From: Marsupella aquatica
Lineage: Eukaryota > Marchantiophyta
Direction: 5' to 3'
Assembly (NCBI GenBank): GCA_973895155.1
Contig: OZ316892.1
Location: 7,254,001 to 7,318,000 of the forward strand
Length of the DNA stretch: 64,000 nt
The notes beneath the pieces are model-generated. The model saw nothing but the letters and a program-made list of their open reading frames with translations, was not told the DNA's origin and did no database searches. Position 1 is the stretch's first letter. The number at the start of each line of letters is the position of its first letter. Shown one piece after another: positions 35,662-47,513 of the stretch. The position numbers were made by a program, and so were the translations under genes.

Positions 35662-36299
35662 GTGTACCATATGAACTCTTGGTTGAGTATATATATATAT
35701 ACTAGTCTTGACTACCTGTTCTTTGACGTGAATAGTGTAGAGGACAATAAAAGAATTATCAAAATATATTTTTTATTGAATAACAAAGAGGACAATAAAA
35801 AAATTATCAAAATATATTATCTATTCATATTCTTGGGAGGTTAATGACATGATTATTTTTTTTAATTTTAATAGTCATATATAATATATCATTCTCCTTT
35901 ATGGGCAGATCAGTCTTTTTTATCCACATTCATCTTCTATGCACATATTAACGGTGGGGCCATAGTGTTTATATTTTTTGAATGTAAATATTTAGAAATT
36001 ATCACCAAAAACTGACATGTACATACATCATAGTCATGTCATGAATGTCTCCCATGGTCAGACCTAACCTCTTAAAAGTAGATTTCATTTGGCTTTTCAC
36101 TTGGTGTTTTTATAGTAAGATATATATAACGCGTACCATGATAAGTGCAGGCTTGGGACATCTTCTAGGAAAACTACACGTAGACAAGGTAAACTAGACA
36201 ATATCGTACTCCCCTCTTGAGAGGAGCCTTGAGGACGAGCCCCAGCCTACTCCCTGGCCCTGGCCCTGGCCGCAGGGAAAGCAACGCTGGTGGTACGGT
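34912..36299. other. AT-rich spacer right of the copia element
   Basis: No gene recognised. Contains a ~74 bp duplication at 35494-35600 built on TTCCCAA(T/C)TGGGTGCCTT, a TA microsatellite at about 35624-35659, a two-unit GAGGACAATAAAA block at 35740-35825 and a dispersed repeat related to 21.84 kb. Confidence 0.55.
35624..35659. repeat. (TA)n microsatellite
   Basis: About 17 TA dinucleotides without interruption; a shorter TA run follows at 35687-35701. Confidence 0.9.
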
Positions 36300-37152
36300 A
36301 CTCTTACTATATTGCGGAATGAACTGGGGGGGGGGGGGATAGACTTCTCTGCCCTACAGCACTGCAGTCGTAGAGTCTCTGACCATGCAGTTCCGTCGCA
36401 GTTCGCGGAGCGTACCGTAGTAGTAAGTCGATTGATTGCTCGTCGATCATCACGCACTTCCACAGTGGACCACATTACAGTATTATGCGTTTCTATGGAG
36501 TTCGTTTCGATCGCAGTTATTGCTTGATTGTTGTCGTCTCTCCTCGCACGAGCAGCACAGAGCAGAGCAGAGCAGATCAACACTTCAGTGCAGAGAAGAG
36601 AAGAGCAGAGGAGACGAAGGATGGCGGTTGATTCGTCACGGCGCAAAAGTAGAGGACGAGGAAGGGAGGATTGATGCTTCATGCTTGATACTTGATTGAT
36701 TGATCGAGATTAGTATTGTTGCTGTTGACGGCACTTCGGTCGAGGTTTTGGATCATTGGATGTCCGTCTGTCTGCCTCCGCTGCCTGTCTGTCTCCTACT
36801 ACTGCACTGTACGGCGTCTCGCGCATCGCTTGGAGGAGAAGTGGCGTTACTGTGCCGGTAATTTGCTCTCGAGCGAGAAGTGTTTTGCACTACTCTCCTC
36901 TCCTCTCCTCTCCTCTCCTCCCCGTGTCTGTCTGTCAATCTGTCTGTCTCCGACTCTCCTCATCGCTCGGAGAAGTCTCGGAGAAGTGGCGTTACCGGTA
37001 AGTTTTGAGAGAGAGAGAGAGAGAGAGAGAGAGTGAGAGAGAGAGAGCGAGAGTTCTCTGCCTGTGTGCACATAAATTGGAGAAGTGGCGTGCGGGTGAG
37101 TTTTCGGAAGGGAGTGCTGGAAGGAAGTGAGGAGGGTGAAGGAGGAGGAGTA
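36300..37152 (+). promoter_or_regulatory. Upstream/5' leader of the F-box gene, rich in simple repeats
   Basis: Holds a run of 13 G (36326-36338), a TCTCC pentamer repeat (about 36892-36922), CTGT repeats, and a GA run (about 37007-37053). GA/CT tracts near plant transcription starts are typical binding sites for BBR/BPC factors. The phrase GGAGAAGTGGCGT occurs three times (near 36834, 36980 and 37079), each followed within 20 nt by a donor-like GTAAT, GTAAGT or GTGAGT, so a spliced 5' leader is possible. The exact transcription start is unknown. Confidence 0.5.
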
Positions 37153-40100
37153 ATGGCATCGGCGGAGCGGAGTGGTGGTGAAGGGGGTGGTGATGACGCG
37201 AACGATGGTGGCGGACAGTGGGGGGAAAGGGAAAGACCGGCAGAAATGGACAACAACAATAATAGTAGCAACGATGTCCGGCAGGAAGAGGTTGATTTGA
37301 GAAGCATCGAGGCGGAAGACGTCGGGGACGATGACGCCCTGGACGCCGATTTGGAGCGGGAGTTTCTGCAGCAGCAGGAGGCGAAGAGGCTCTGGGAGGA
37401 GGCCGAGGAGGACCGACGAAGCGTCGGGTTCCCTCCCGCTACACAGACCTCGACTCCTACGACCGACGCCAATGATGAAGATGTTGATGATCATCATCCC
37501 CTGTTTCTCTCGACTAAGTTCGGGGAAGTACCGAACCGGGGTTACAGGTTTAGGGTTTCTCGCCATAACGGAGGGGAGGAAAGGCTTTTGACATTGTCGC
37601 CAGGCGCCAGGGTAGAGGAGGGCCTTAAAGTAGAGGAGAGGAGAGAGATCAAGCAGGGCAAACCCAGTAAACTGCGGGAATTGCTGTTAGAGCAGAAGTC
37701 TTTCCGTAGAGAAATGGGTTTGGATTCGGAGTTTGAGTTGCAACGGAGAGATCCTACTCCGCCCACAACTGCAATCACGACTAATGGGAGTCCGTCTGCG
37801 TGGAACGATACAATGCTGGCCCTGTTCCCAATTGCTGGGAAGTTTGTTGCCAGCATGAATCACACGAAGACGGCGAGGGTTGCAAACGGCGGTAGTGGTG
37901 GTGGTGGTGGTGGTGGAGGGGAAGGATTGGGACATGGCGATGATCACATTTCGGAATTGCACGACGAGATATTTCAGGTGGCAGTTCCAACAACAGGGGC
38001 AGGGGGGCCAGAGGAGGAGAGGCCATCTGGGAGTTGGCTGAGGCTAGGGCTTCCGTCCAATTCGATGAAATGCAGCACTCAATCCGGTGAGAACGTTCGC
38101 TCTATTTCTTCCTTTAGACGAAATGTGGGGAGCTCTTCTAAATTGTCCGTTCGGACGGCTACGAGTTTGGAGAGGCAGTACTCGACAGGGTCTACGTCCA
38201 CGGTGGAGAGCCCCGTTTTGCTCGTGCAGGAGAGGACGAGGAGCATTCGACCTCGGGCAACGAGGGGGGAGCCTCATCCGTCTGCCAGTGGTGGTGGTGG
38301 TGGACGGCTCACATTCTCTTTCCCCGGTTGGGATGTAGACATTAGCAAGGGGGAGAAGTACCCCTCGGTTGTGAATCACAACCAAGTGGACAGTGCGTCT
38401 GAAGGGGGAGAATTCGGGAGGCCTCCGAAGCGGTTGAAAGAAGACAGTAGTCCCAATCCTTCGGCCAGTACAGCAAGTTGGGGAAAGGGAGTGAAAGAAA
38501 ACTTGGGAGACCGGAGTCCGGTTTGGGAACTGCCCGATGAAATTCTGCTGCAAATCATGCGCAGGCTGAATGTTCAGGACTTGTGTTCGTCGGTACAGAC
38601 ATGTAAGCGGTGGTATGCTGCTGGGCTGCAGAACGACCTGTGGGAGCATTTTCTGGGAGGCGTAGATCGTGGAATGTTGAGCGACTCGTCGTCGGATTGC
38701 CTGCCCAGGTTTGTGCCGGGTTGATCAGCTGTATGCTGAGCTCTAATATTCGTTCTTGACTGATCTTTAGAGTTCCAGTAGACTTGGGTTTGAAAAAATG
38801 GTAGTCACATGAAAACACAATTTCTTTGAAGAGTTCTACTGATGCTCGTGCAATGATTAAATGAATTATTGAAGGAATGGATGATTGAGTGAATATAGTG
38901 TCTACGGGGACCCGAAAGCGCCATGGCACAAATAAAACACAAATGTTGCCGAGGTGGATGAACCTTATTGCACGGCAGACCAGGAGGTCAGCAAATTGGG
39001 GTCTCAAACGCAAGAAGGTCTAATGACGGATATGAGCGCTGTAACAAATTTTATGAACTGATACGAGCGAACCAATGTTTTAAGCTCATAACCAGTGAAG
39101 ACGCTATAAAGCGGCCTGCTCGGTTCCTCATGTTGCATAGAAAGGTTTCTTGAGGTCGCGAACTTCAATTTGATGAAGCAGCTCGCCACGTTATTGGTTG
39201 TGCCAGCTTCTTGTGTTATCTTTACTTGGCCGCCTTTGCTTGGATGTCTCTGCTTTGGTCACTTTTTCTTTTCGTTCTCTTGAAAGCAAAATTCAAAGGT
39301 ATGGCAGTTTCAGCAGTTTGATACGTCCCTCGTTTGAAACAGGTGGGTGTGCAAGAAAAATGTGTCCCTTTCTGAAACTATCCGGCTCCGATTTAACGTG
39401 AAGGCGGCGGTTTTCTCTAGAGCTTATGATAACCTTCGGCGGGCGTTGCATGCATGGTGGAATAATGGGCTTTTAAGTTCCCGGTACAGCTCAAAGTGGA
39501 TGTATTGTCTTGTCAGGAAGATGACCATGAATGACTGGAGTCTGCTGTATGAAGCCCTGGGAATAGCTTTCGTAGATCGTACTGATCGTATAGCCAATAC
39601 TTTGATGCGGAAGTTGAAGCCAGTCGCTCATCCGACTGGAGGGACAGCTTCAGAGTCGAATCCCGCTGAGAAGAGGGATAGTGATGCCGACATTGGAAGC
39701 CTTGCTGTTCTCTATGAGAAACCCAAAAGTAGTTATATTCGTAGCGGTAGTAGTTCAGAATTTGAGGTGCACTGGAGATCAGGATCAATCAAAGAGGTAA
39801 GCGAGGAGGAGGGTGACACAGGAAAGGAACTATGGGAATCACTATTAGTGTCATGGCAGAAGTACAAAGGCTGGTTACATTTGGTTTCCACTCACTGTCC
39901 TGATTTGAATCGTGAGGTCAACATTGAGAGAGCTAGGTGACATCTCTAACCTGGCCTGCACATTATTTCGCACCGGCTGGTTACTTTTTATTTAGCTCGA
40001 AAGAAACAGTCATGATTTAAGTTAGAGAAGAAACAAAATGCTAGGATCACCATGATTATCAACGTTTGACAAGGGTTGTTGTGTCGATTCGTTGCATGTC

Positions 40101-40737
40101 TTGTCTTATCGAATGAAGGTCTCCAAATCAACCTGCAACACCCACGGTCTACAACAAAGGACTCATCTGCTTCAGGTAGTATGTATTTCGAGAGATTTGT
40201 TTCTTCCTTGAAGCTTGTGATGGCCATGTCATATCTTTGTCAGTCCTTGTGTACGCCCCCAAATCTCGGGCCAAGCAGGCTGAAATATTTTTAATCAGAA
40301 CTTTTGGTTTATACAGGAGTCAGGTGGTGCTCCGGTATGGCCTTCGAAATGTATTGCAAGCAGGGTTTTTCTATCTAACCACACAAAATTCTAGGGACTG
40401 TACGTCTGACCAAGATATGGACCTTCTTCGTGCTTCTCATCACATGTTACAGGTAAATATTATTTCGGTCCCATTGTATCTCTTCCCCTTAAATTTTCTA
40501 GAGGGGGCCTGAAGTGAAAGGATTGTGGGGAGACTGGAGCTACTTTTATTGCACTTGTCGTCAAATTGTTTCGTGGAATTGACATGCTAGCTTATGCAGG
40601 AGTTGGACGTTGCTGATGATTTTACACTTCCTCCGAAGAACCACACCCAAACGAAGCTGAGACAATGTTTCCGAAGTGCTTTGTCAACAAACTCGAAACT
40701 AGCTTTGCATATGAATGACAGGTTAAATCACTTGTAA
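37153..40737 (+). CDS. F-box protein, four exons (about 807 residues)
   Basis: Likely an SCF ubiquitin-ligase substrate adaptor acting with SKP1 and CUL1. Exons inferred: 37153-38708, 39343-39936, 40317-40452, 40600-40737; introns obey GT-AG and phases match (2, 2, 0). Start is the ATG giving MASAERSGGEGGG; open frame further upstream has no ATG. Residues 1-450 are acidic, glycine-rich and low complexity, with AWNDTMLALFP and LTFSFPGWDVD as ordered-looking patches. The F-box, WELPDEILLQIMRRLNVQDL, lies at about 457-503, directly before the first intron. Exon 2 starts RWVCKKNVSLSE and contains AWWNNGLLSSRYSSKWMYC, ADIGSLAVLYEKP and SFEVHWRSGSIKE-like segments; I do not recognise this C-terminal domain. 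No kelch or LRR repeats are visible. The last exon end (RLNHL then TAA) is the least certain part, since a donor-like AG/GTTAAA precedes the stop. Confidence 0.75.
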
Positions 40738-40868
40738 ATACCAGCCGAATCTATTTGTACATCACCTTTTTAGGACTTCTCTTCAAAGAAGTAGACATGT
40801 ATATGGAGGCGGTCTTGATTGTCTCCCGGATGCTGAGAACCAGTACTTTGTGTAGCTTAGGATTCCTC

Positions 40869-41017
40869 TTAATCCACCACTGGCCATATAAAAAAAGAAG
40901 TGTCCAAGATTTCTCCCATTCCTCTCCTCTATCATAAGACTTCGCTCCACAATTTCAGGAAAAAATACCAAAAATGGTAGTGGAACCAGGTTTTTGTCAT
41001 GGCTAGTCGCTCTTTAA
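40869..41017. mobile_element. MITE, copy 2 (149 bp)
   Basis: Starts TTAATCCACCACTGGCCATA and ends ATGGCTAGTCGCTCTTTAA. Matches copy 1 at both ends and through TGTCCAAGA, CATTCCTCTCCT and GCTCCACAATTTCAGGAA. Its two TIRs now match each other less well than in copy 1, so it is the older or more decayed copy. Confidence 0.75.
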
Positions 41018-41681
41018 AAGCAAAGTTAGACGAGGGTGAATGCAGTGCTGGTGTAAAGCCTTCTCATCACTGACCTGCACGATGAGCCCTTCCTCTTCAC
41101 GTACCTTGAGATAGCTCCTCTAATGGCAGGAGAAGTGAGGCAAGCTACTGCCGATTGAGGCTGGGGCCGCATATTCGTCGATTTTGATTTACCTTCGATT
41201 TTTTTGCGATTTCATACCTAGGGTGAATTGAGGTACACTTGTAATTAATGGTTAGCTTTGAAGGAATTATAAAAGCATGGAAGGACTGAAGGGAAACTTT
41301 CAGAAGCGTTGCGCATTGTTGTGTACTGTGGGGTCTTAGTCTGGGTACGATGGGACTGATGGCGCTGTGTGGATGCTTAGTCACAGACAAGTCGAACGTC
41401 ATGCTCGTCTTTCTCGGTCTTCAAACATAAAGCATTTTAGTATTTGTCAAGCCGTGAGTGTTTCTCAACGGTCGTCCCGTTCGAGGAACTTCCGAACGTT
41501 AGATATTCTCGTCAAATCTGTTTCTCTGCCCACTTTACAGTTTTTTTTTACCAAGAGGTTCTCTACAGTATGGTTTAGTTTCCACTGGTATCTAAGAAGT
41601 ACTGTACTGCCACTGAATTAATGCCATTGCTCAACTTTTTAAGCTGGGCTATCTGCACATTGAAGCTGATGGGGGAAGCTT

Positions 41682-41748
41682 CTGCAATTTCAGCTTCTCT
41701 TTTAAGCCAATGAATTTCAGCTTCAGTGGAGAGAAGCTGAAATTGCAG
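41682..41748. repeat. Perfect 18 bp inverted repeat (hairpin)
   Basis: CTGCAATTTCAGCTTCTC (41682-41699) and GAGAAGCTGAAATTGCAG (41731-41748) are exact reverse complements around a 31 nt spacer. TTCAGCTTC recurs inside the spacer and GAAGCTGA just to the left, so the element may be a short foldback built from one motif. Confidence 0.9.
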
Positions 41749-42499
41749 CCCTACTTCCTATAAAAAACATCAATCCTCACAACAGAACTTTGTGCTTCTC
41801 CCCCACTTGAGCTCAGTGGTATGAAGTCACGCCAATTGTGTCCCTGGTTATGACATCGAATGATTACTAGATGTAGGTTCAGAGTTGGGAAGTTCAGATC
41901 AAGTACTGTACAGTAAGAAGTTCGAGAATTGGAAGAAAGTCCATCAAGGCTACAGAGGCATGCCGTAACCGGTTTGAACGAATCACAGCATGTGTGGAAA
42001 AATTCAGAATTATACACAAATGCCATACAGCAACAACGATTCCAATCACGATCACTCAGTCTGATCTCTCCAAGAGATTTTCTAATGAGGGGCGAACGCA
42101 ATGAAGCAAATGCTACACTTGGAGTAATCTTATTATGCCTCGAGCCTGACAGCAGTAGTTAAACGTTGAGACTTGGGGATTCACAGGCCTTACATGAAAT
42201 CGGCCTCACACTCAGTGTATCCAACCGTTATAGGAGATGATATGCAGAGTGTGACCCAGAAAATATTAATTCGTATAATGCTGATGTGTTAGAGAATAAA
42301 CTGAAGCTAGCAAATGGAGGGAGAAACAATGACATCTCGACATCATTCTCAGTTTAAAAATTCAAGCTGCGAATCATTCTCCTCATAGATTATGCAGACG
42401 AGATACATCCACGTTACCAAAGAATAGAAATCTACTCTGATCTGTCTGTACCCTACAAAGATAAAAGATATGCTCCAGTCCTACAAACTACTTGTCTAG

Positions 42500-43805
42500 G
42501 TTCAGATCCGGGAAACTCGGAAGACGACTCGGAGTCGAACTACAATAACAAAATTTAGTGTCCATGCAGTGAACAAGTTTGGGGGGACTTTGCTTGCTTT
42601 TCACGAAACACCCTCTCATAGAGAACGAGAGATGAGAGAAGGTGGGTATGCAACAGCAACGTCCTCCAGCGTCATCACAACACGTGCAATATGTTGCTCC
42701 AAGAATGTAGAAGAGTTGTTCTCATTCAAGTCCAGTGCAGTGTGACACCCACACAGACGGTGATAAAATGCTACTTCTAGAGAACCAGTAGGGGAACTAT
42801 TTAAGATGTATCAAGTAGCAACGCTGACCAAAACTACAAACACAACGCGTGACTATTCCCACACCAAAATTTGGGCAAGTCTGCTCGCTCAAAGCTGAGT
42901 CGGATAGAGGACCCGTCCCTCCACAGAACCCACGAACTCTCCAACGGGAGCAGAAAACTCCACTTTTCAATACACAAGCTCTTTGTTTTGGCTACCAAAT
43001 CCTGTGCTTAGAATCATAAATGATTCTATTGGTCCGTGATCCATTGCACCTTCCATACTATGAAATTCGAGATATGCTAAGAGCTCACGGTCAACAGCAA
43101 CAACATTCACCACACAGGTTGTCAAACCTTTAAATGGTGAATATTCAGCTAAGGCAAACGAATGCAATTCCGCCCATGTCTTCCCTTGAGCATCATATAC
43201 ATTAATATAATCTCGAGAGATTGAGTATAGCTTTCCTTGTGCCATAACTAGATGGCCGGGCTGCCCAAAAGATTCCACTACTCTCCACTCGTCCTTCATT
43301 GGATGGTACAAGTCCAAAGAATCTGCGATTACTTTGAACGACCCGTGCATGTCGTTGGGAGTTGGAACTGAACACCATGCGCTGTACACCAACAATTCAT
43401 CTCCCATCGCTGCAACTTCAAGATAACTTCGGAAAGAAGGCAGCCGCTTAGTTAAAGACCAAGTATTGTCCTTGGGATCATACACGTCTGGTCCGTACCA
43501 AAACCAATCCTCGCGTTCTCTGCCAAATACATATATCTTTCCACGGAGGACAACACATTCCAATTCCTCTTTAGGATTTTGCAGACTTGAACATTGTTGC
43601 CACCGTCGCTGCCCAATCACATCCAACACAAACACCTGACGACCGTCTCCCACAAAGACGTTCTTCCCTTCATCCCTTGGCTACACCTTACAAACTAAGG
43701 TGTGTGCACCCAGAAGCTTGAATGACCATGCTCTGAAGCTTGGTCGCGATGACCTGCAGGAGAACAAATTCAGGAACGAAGCTCTGAAGGAGAAGGCTGC
43801 TCTAG
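42500..43805. repeat. Duplicated locus, copy A (matches 54975-56700)
   Basis: Aligns with 54975-56700 from GATCCGGGAAACTC through the F-box/kelch gene and on to CACCCAGAAGCTTGAAT and CTGCAGGAGAA beyond its start. So the duplication includes ~450 bp of 3' flank and ~130 bp of 5' flank. Copy A lacks about 370 bp present in copy B. Confidence 0.9.
42910..43665 (-). pseudogene. F-box/kelch pseudogene (F-box deleted)
   Basis: The open frame 43653-42967 matches the C-terminal two thirds of the intact paralogue at 55413-56552 (QVFVLDVIGQ, YVFGRE, YHPMKDEWRV, YDAQGKTWA, STGFGSQNKEL). Its first codon is GTG. A ~370 bp deletion joins the leader GGGAAGAAC directly to GTCTTTGTG, removing the ATG, the whole F-box and the first part of the kelch region. 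Near the end, CGA of the intact gene is TGA here, and a neighbouring TGG has become TAT. Reading past that stop recovers the family C-terminus to a shared TGA near 42895. Without the F-box it could not join an SCF complex. Confidence 0.88.
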
Positions 43806-46800
43806 CTCCTTGTTGCTCCTAGCCCATACTGTTCTGGAGACAGGACATTCATACACTTAAAACCTAAGAGATCAGTAAGTTTTACTAATTTTCGTGAAAG
43901 TAGAGGGGAACTTTCATAATGAGCCCCTCCAAATCTTTATTGTGCATCTTCTCCACAAATGCACTGAAAATCACTAAGAGCACTAATTTCACTTTCTGAT
44001 GGGGCAGCAATGGACGAACAAAGAACCAGACATTTGTGATGTCCATCATCAATTGAAAGGTCTTCTTGCCAAGTTCGCTAGCTTAATTGAAACAATGGTT
44101 TTCTGTCGTGTCCCAATTCAACCCAAGAAAAGTCTTTGGGAATGGCAAGGGAGTGAAAAGGAAGGGAAGGTGGAGTACTATGAGTACCCTAACCATCACC
44201 TCGCATCTCCTTGTACCCTACAAGATAAAAAGATATTCTCCATCCGGCAACCTACTTGTCTTGGGGCAGGGCCAGTCTTTGAAAATGCAAATGACACAAC
44301 CGCTGAATTGGCACTCATGCTAGTATTTCCAAAATATTCATTGGGAATTCGTTCTTCCAGGTTTCACAAAAGATCACCCAAAGTTTAGGTACTGCGACTG
44401 AGCTTCCCAGCTGTATGGTCAAATAAGCCTATAACCTCTAAACAGAGCATGTAGAGGCTGAATTTGGAGGGATGGCTTCCCAACATGGGAGTTTATCCCT
44501 AAATAAATGGCAGCCAGCCTTTGACCATTTTCATAACCTTGACCTCTATATTTGGTAGAAATGAGAGCCATAGAGAGAGCTACTCCCATATATGTCAGAG
44601 ATTACACCTATGCAGCCTCCATTGTCACAACCTTGATCTGGTAGAAACGAGAGCCAAACAGAGGGACCTTTATTCCCATCTACCTCAGATATTACCATAG
44701 ATCACACCATAGATCATAGATATGCTTGAGATTTTGAGCCTACAGTAGATATGACACTTTGGAGAGTATGGAGGTCAAAGAAGGGTGAGAGCCTACTCTG
44801 ACTCAATTCAAGACTGGGCTTTTCTAATTTCGAGGCCTCCTAATGATGAGCTACATAAAATGGTGAGCCTATGGTGACCGAATCCATATGGGGCTTTCGT
44901 AACTTCTAGGCCTGGGCTATATCTTCCGTTCAGAGCTACATCCTGGGTTTGGAGCTAAGATATGGGGCTTTCACAACTTCTAGGCCTCCAAATGATGGGC
45001 TACATTGTGGCTTGTTTATTAGAGCACGTTCAAAATTCTGACATTGCTATATGGTGAAACCTAGTTACGTTTTTCTTTCATATTTTATTTTAGCATAAAT
45101 TAGAGTTGTAATGTTCTCTTACAATAAGACATTCATCAAAATAATTACCTTCTGGATAATTTTCAAGCCCCCTTTACCAGAAAAGAAATCCTTACTTTTG
45201 ATTAAATTTTGTACCCCTTTTAAGGAAAATTTGAGGTTACATTTAACCCAAATTCCCACCAATGTCAGGAATTTTTTTCCAAGACAATTGTTTCACACAA
45301 AACAATCGGTGCAATGGCGGAAAGTTTTTCTGAGACATGAATTGCTTTTTCTGTACAGCCTTTTTGCTACAGTTGGCTCTTTTCTTTAAGAGTTTTTCTG
45401 CTCTTAAAAGACACAAAGCACTTAAACTGTCAGGGAATTGAACCCTGAGTTGTCCAGTGAGCACTGGGCAACCTTCCAAGCAGTCTCGACTCTGAACCTG
45501 GCAAGGAGGCAGATTGATCCAGTCAACCCAGGAAACAAAGAAATGGGGATGCCCTAAAAACGTTTCTCCTATTCATCGCAACCTTAGTGGAGGAGCATTA
45601 AGAAATAGAATCAACAAGCTAACACTGCAGATCAGGAGATTGCAAGAAACCAATTAAAGATTTGATGAAGATCCTCAAGCTAAAAACTCAAGCTAAAAAC
45701 TGACGCAATGCCCAGAAAGCTATCCCAAGAGAAGCTCAAAATAGTCTGTCATCCTAAGGTGAATTTGCCTATCAACTACCGAAATATTCTCACAAAGCAG
45801 GCTTGGCACCAATCTGAAAACAATATCCAACCTGCCATCAACCACATCACTAATCATTTCCGTTCTGCAAATCGCAGAATAGGACACAATGTCTCGTCAT
45901 GGTTTAACCAAACAGCCAAGAATCCAAGATGAGCACATAAAAACGATCACCAGCCATAGAACTGATTGGCACAGCCAAGGCTACCAACATTCAAACATCC
46001 ACTGGAGCGACAATTGATCGATCAAGATTGGCCACTACGTATACAACACAGCCAAGTGGTATCGAGCAGCATCCAGCATCTAGCAATAGTGAGTATGACC
46101 ATCCAGCAAGCAGCAACGACAAGCACTGGCATCCAACGGGCGAATCCCTGAACTGCTTCCAAGCAGAGTTCAACGAGAGCAGAGAATCCTAGCACTAATT
46201 AAAGTAGGCAGCCAGAATATTGCCCCTTCACAATGAAAAAAAACAGAATAGAGAATTTGAGAGAAGCAATTTCGAGTAATACCTTCCTTCAACATCAAAG
46301 ATAGCAGCTAGCCATCAGCTGGAGCACACAACCGAGGCCACAAAACAAGCAAAAAGTAATTCCCAATAGAGCCAAAACGACCAAAGCACACAGTCAAATC
46401 AGGGCCAAGCACAAAACGAGTCTAACAGAGCACATGAGGCTGAACCCCGGGCTGAACTCAGCATGGAGAAGCAAAAATCCAAGCAGTGAAACCTGAGCAC
46501 CGAGCGCAGAGGTCCGAGTAGCACAGAGGTCCAACGAGAGCGCAGTTACCCTAAACAAGAGCATCGCAGGTAGAGCAACGAGAGGCCAAAAACCTTCAAA
46601 AACTGAGCCTCAGAAACGAGCCTCAGAAAATGGGCACAAAGCAAGTGCAAACCAAAGCCAATCTGCAACAGAAACCAAGCACCAGCGAGCCAAGGCCGGG
46701 CACCAAAAGCGAGGACGAGTAGCAGCAGAAATGGAGCCCTACAGCGAGCTCCCCACGGAAGTACAGTTCCATTTCAAAAACTCTCCAGCCTCCTCTCAAT

Positions 46801-47340
46801 TGAGCTCTCTCTCGATCTCCAGCCTCTCGCACCGCCTGAACTTACATACAATCATACTCATTTTTGGACGAGAGACGGAGAGATTGATTGTTTAGGGTTT
46901 AGGGTCAGAAGCCTAACCCTATAAGCCGCCTCCCACACATTACACACACATGCAAAGACAAAACACAAAATGCCCTGCCCAAAGTCTGTCATCCCACATA
47001 CAAAAACACATTCATTATATCCACTCGCTACAAGACAAATTAACTATTAATGTTCCAGGATGAGCGGCTATAATTAGAGCACGTTCATTTGGCAAATTCT
47101 CACTAGATTCCACCCCTCCAAAATAGTCTTCACCCCTTTTGTCAATAATTCACTAGTTTTTCTATGTCCTATTCCCCAGTTTCCCATCTAGTCACCAGTT
47201 TCTCCATTAGCCAGAATCCAATGGCCATCCTTAAACCTAGGGAGATTAAGGGTCCTAAAATTATTTGTGAATTTCAATAAAGAATATTTCCTAACACCTC
47301 ACATTCGCCACTGTGGCTAATAACAAAAAAATCTTTAAGA
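43806..47340. other. Spacer with degenerate repeats and a T-poor strand
   Basis: No convincing gene. 44.53-45.01 kb repeats phrases such as GGTAGAAA(T/C)GAGAGCCA and GGGCTTT(C/T)...TTCTAGGCCT two or three times. From about 46.33 to 46.80 kb the plus strand is strikingly poor in T and rich in AGC/GAG/CAA words. Two TTTAGGG-type units lie at about 46889-46903. A 129-codon frame from an ATG at 43999 has no recognisable family. Confidence 0.5.
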
Positions 47341-47346
47341 TTACAA

Positions 47347-47510
47347 TGGTTTACAGGTCACCTACACTGATTTACAGATCATATACACTGTTTTACAGGT
47401 CGTATACACTGGTTTACAGGTCATCTACACTGGTTTACAGGTCATCTACACTGGTTTACAGGTTATCTACACTGGTTTACAGGTCATCTACACTGGCTTA
47501 CAGGTCATGA
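47347..47510. repeat. 21 bp minisatellite, about eight units
   Basis: Unit TGGTTTACAGGTCATCTACAC repeats head to tail, the central four units nearly identical and the outer ones with single changes. Because 21 is a multiple of three, a YRSSTLV heptad appears in one frame. Confidence 0.95.
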
Positions 47511-47513
47511 CAC

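Larger units (their letters stand above)
40738..42499. other. Spacer between the F-box gene and the F-box/kelch pseudogene
   Basis: Contains MITE copy 2 and a perfect 18 bp inverted repeat (both listed). Short open frames on both strands at 41.75-42.16 kb show no recognisable motif. Confidence 0.55.

Noticed and set aside
36194-36682. 162-codon minus-strand frame upstream of the F-box gene
   Set aside because: Lies in simple-sequence leader DNA with overlapping open frames on both strands and has Arg/Ser/Leu-rich composition typical of antisense noise.
37033-37152. N-terminal extension of the F-box protein (REREREF...)
   Set aside because: Comes from translating the GA microsatellite and has no ATG; the ATG at 37153 is the better start.
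43999-44388. 129-codon ATG frame right of the F-box/kelch pseudogene
   Set aside because: No family resemblance. A stretch near 44213-44270 resembles 42447-42490 in the duplicated flank, which suggests repeat DNA rather than a gene.
45425-45480. tRNA-like B-box (GGTTCAATTCC on the minus strand)
   Set aside because: The only A-box-like sequence is 15-17 nt away, too close, and CCAGTGCTCACTGG next to it is a simple palindrome. No cloverleaf.
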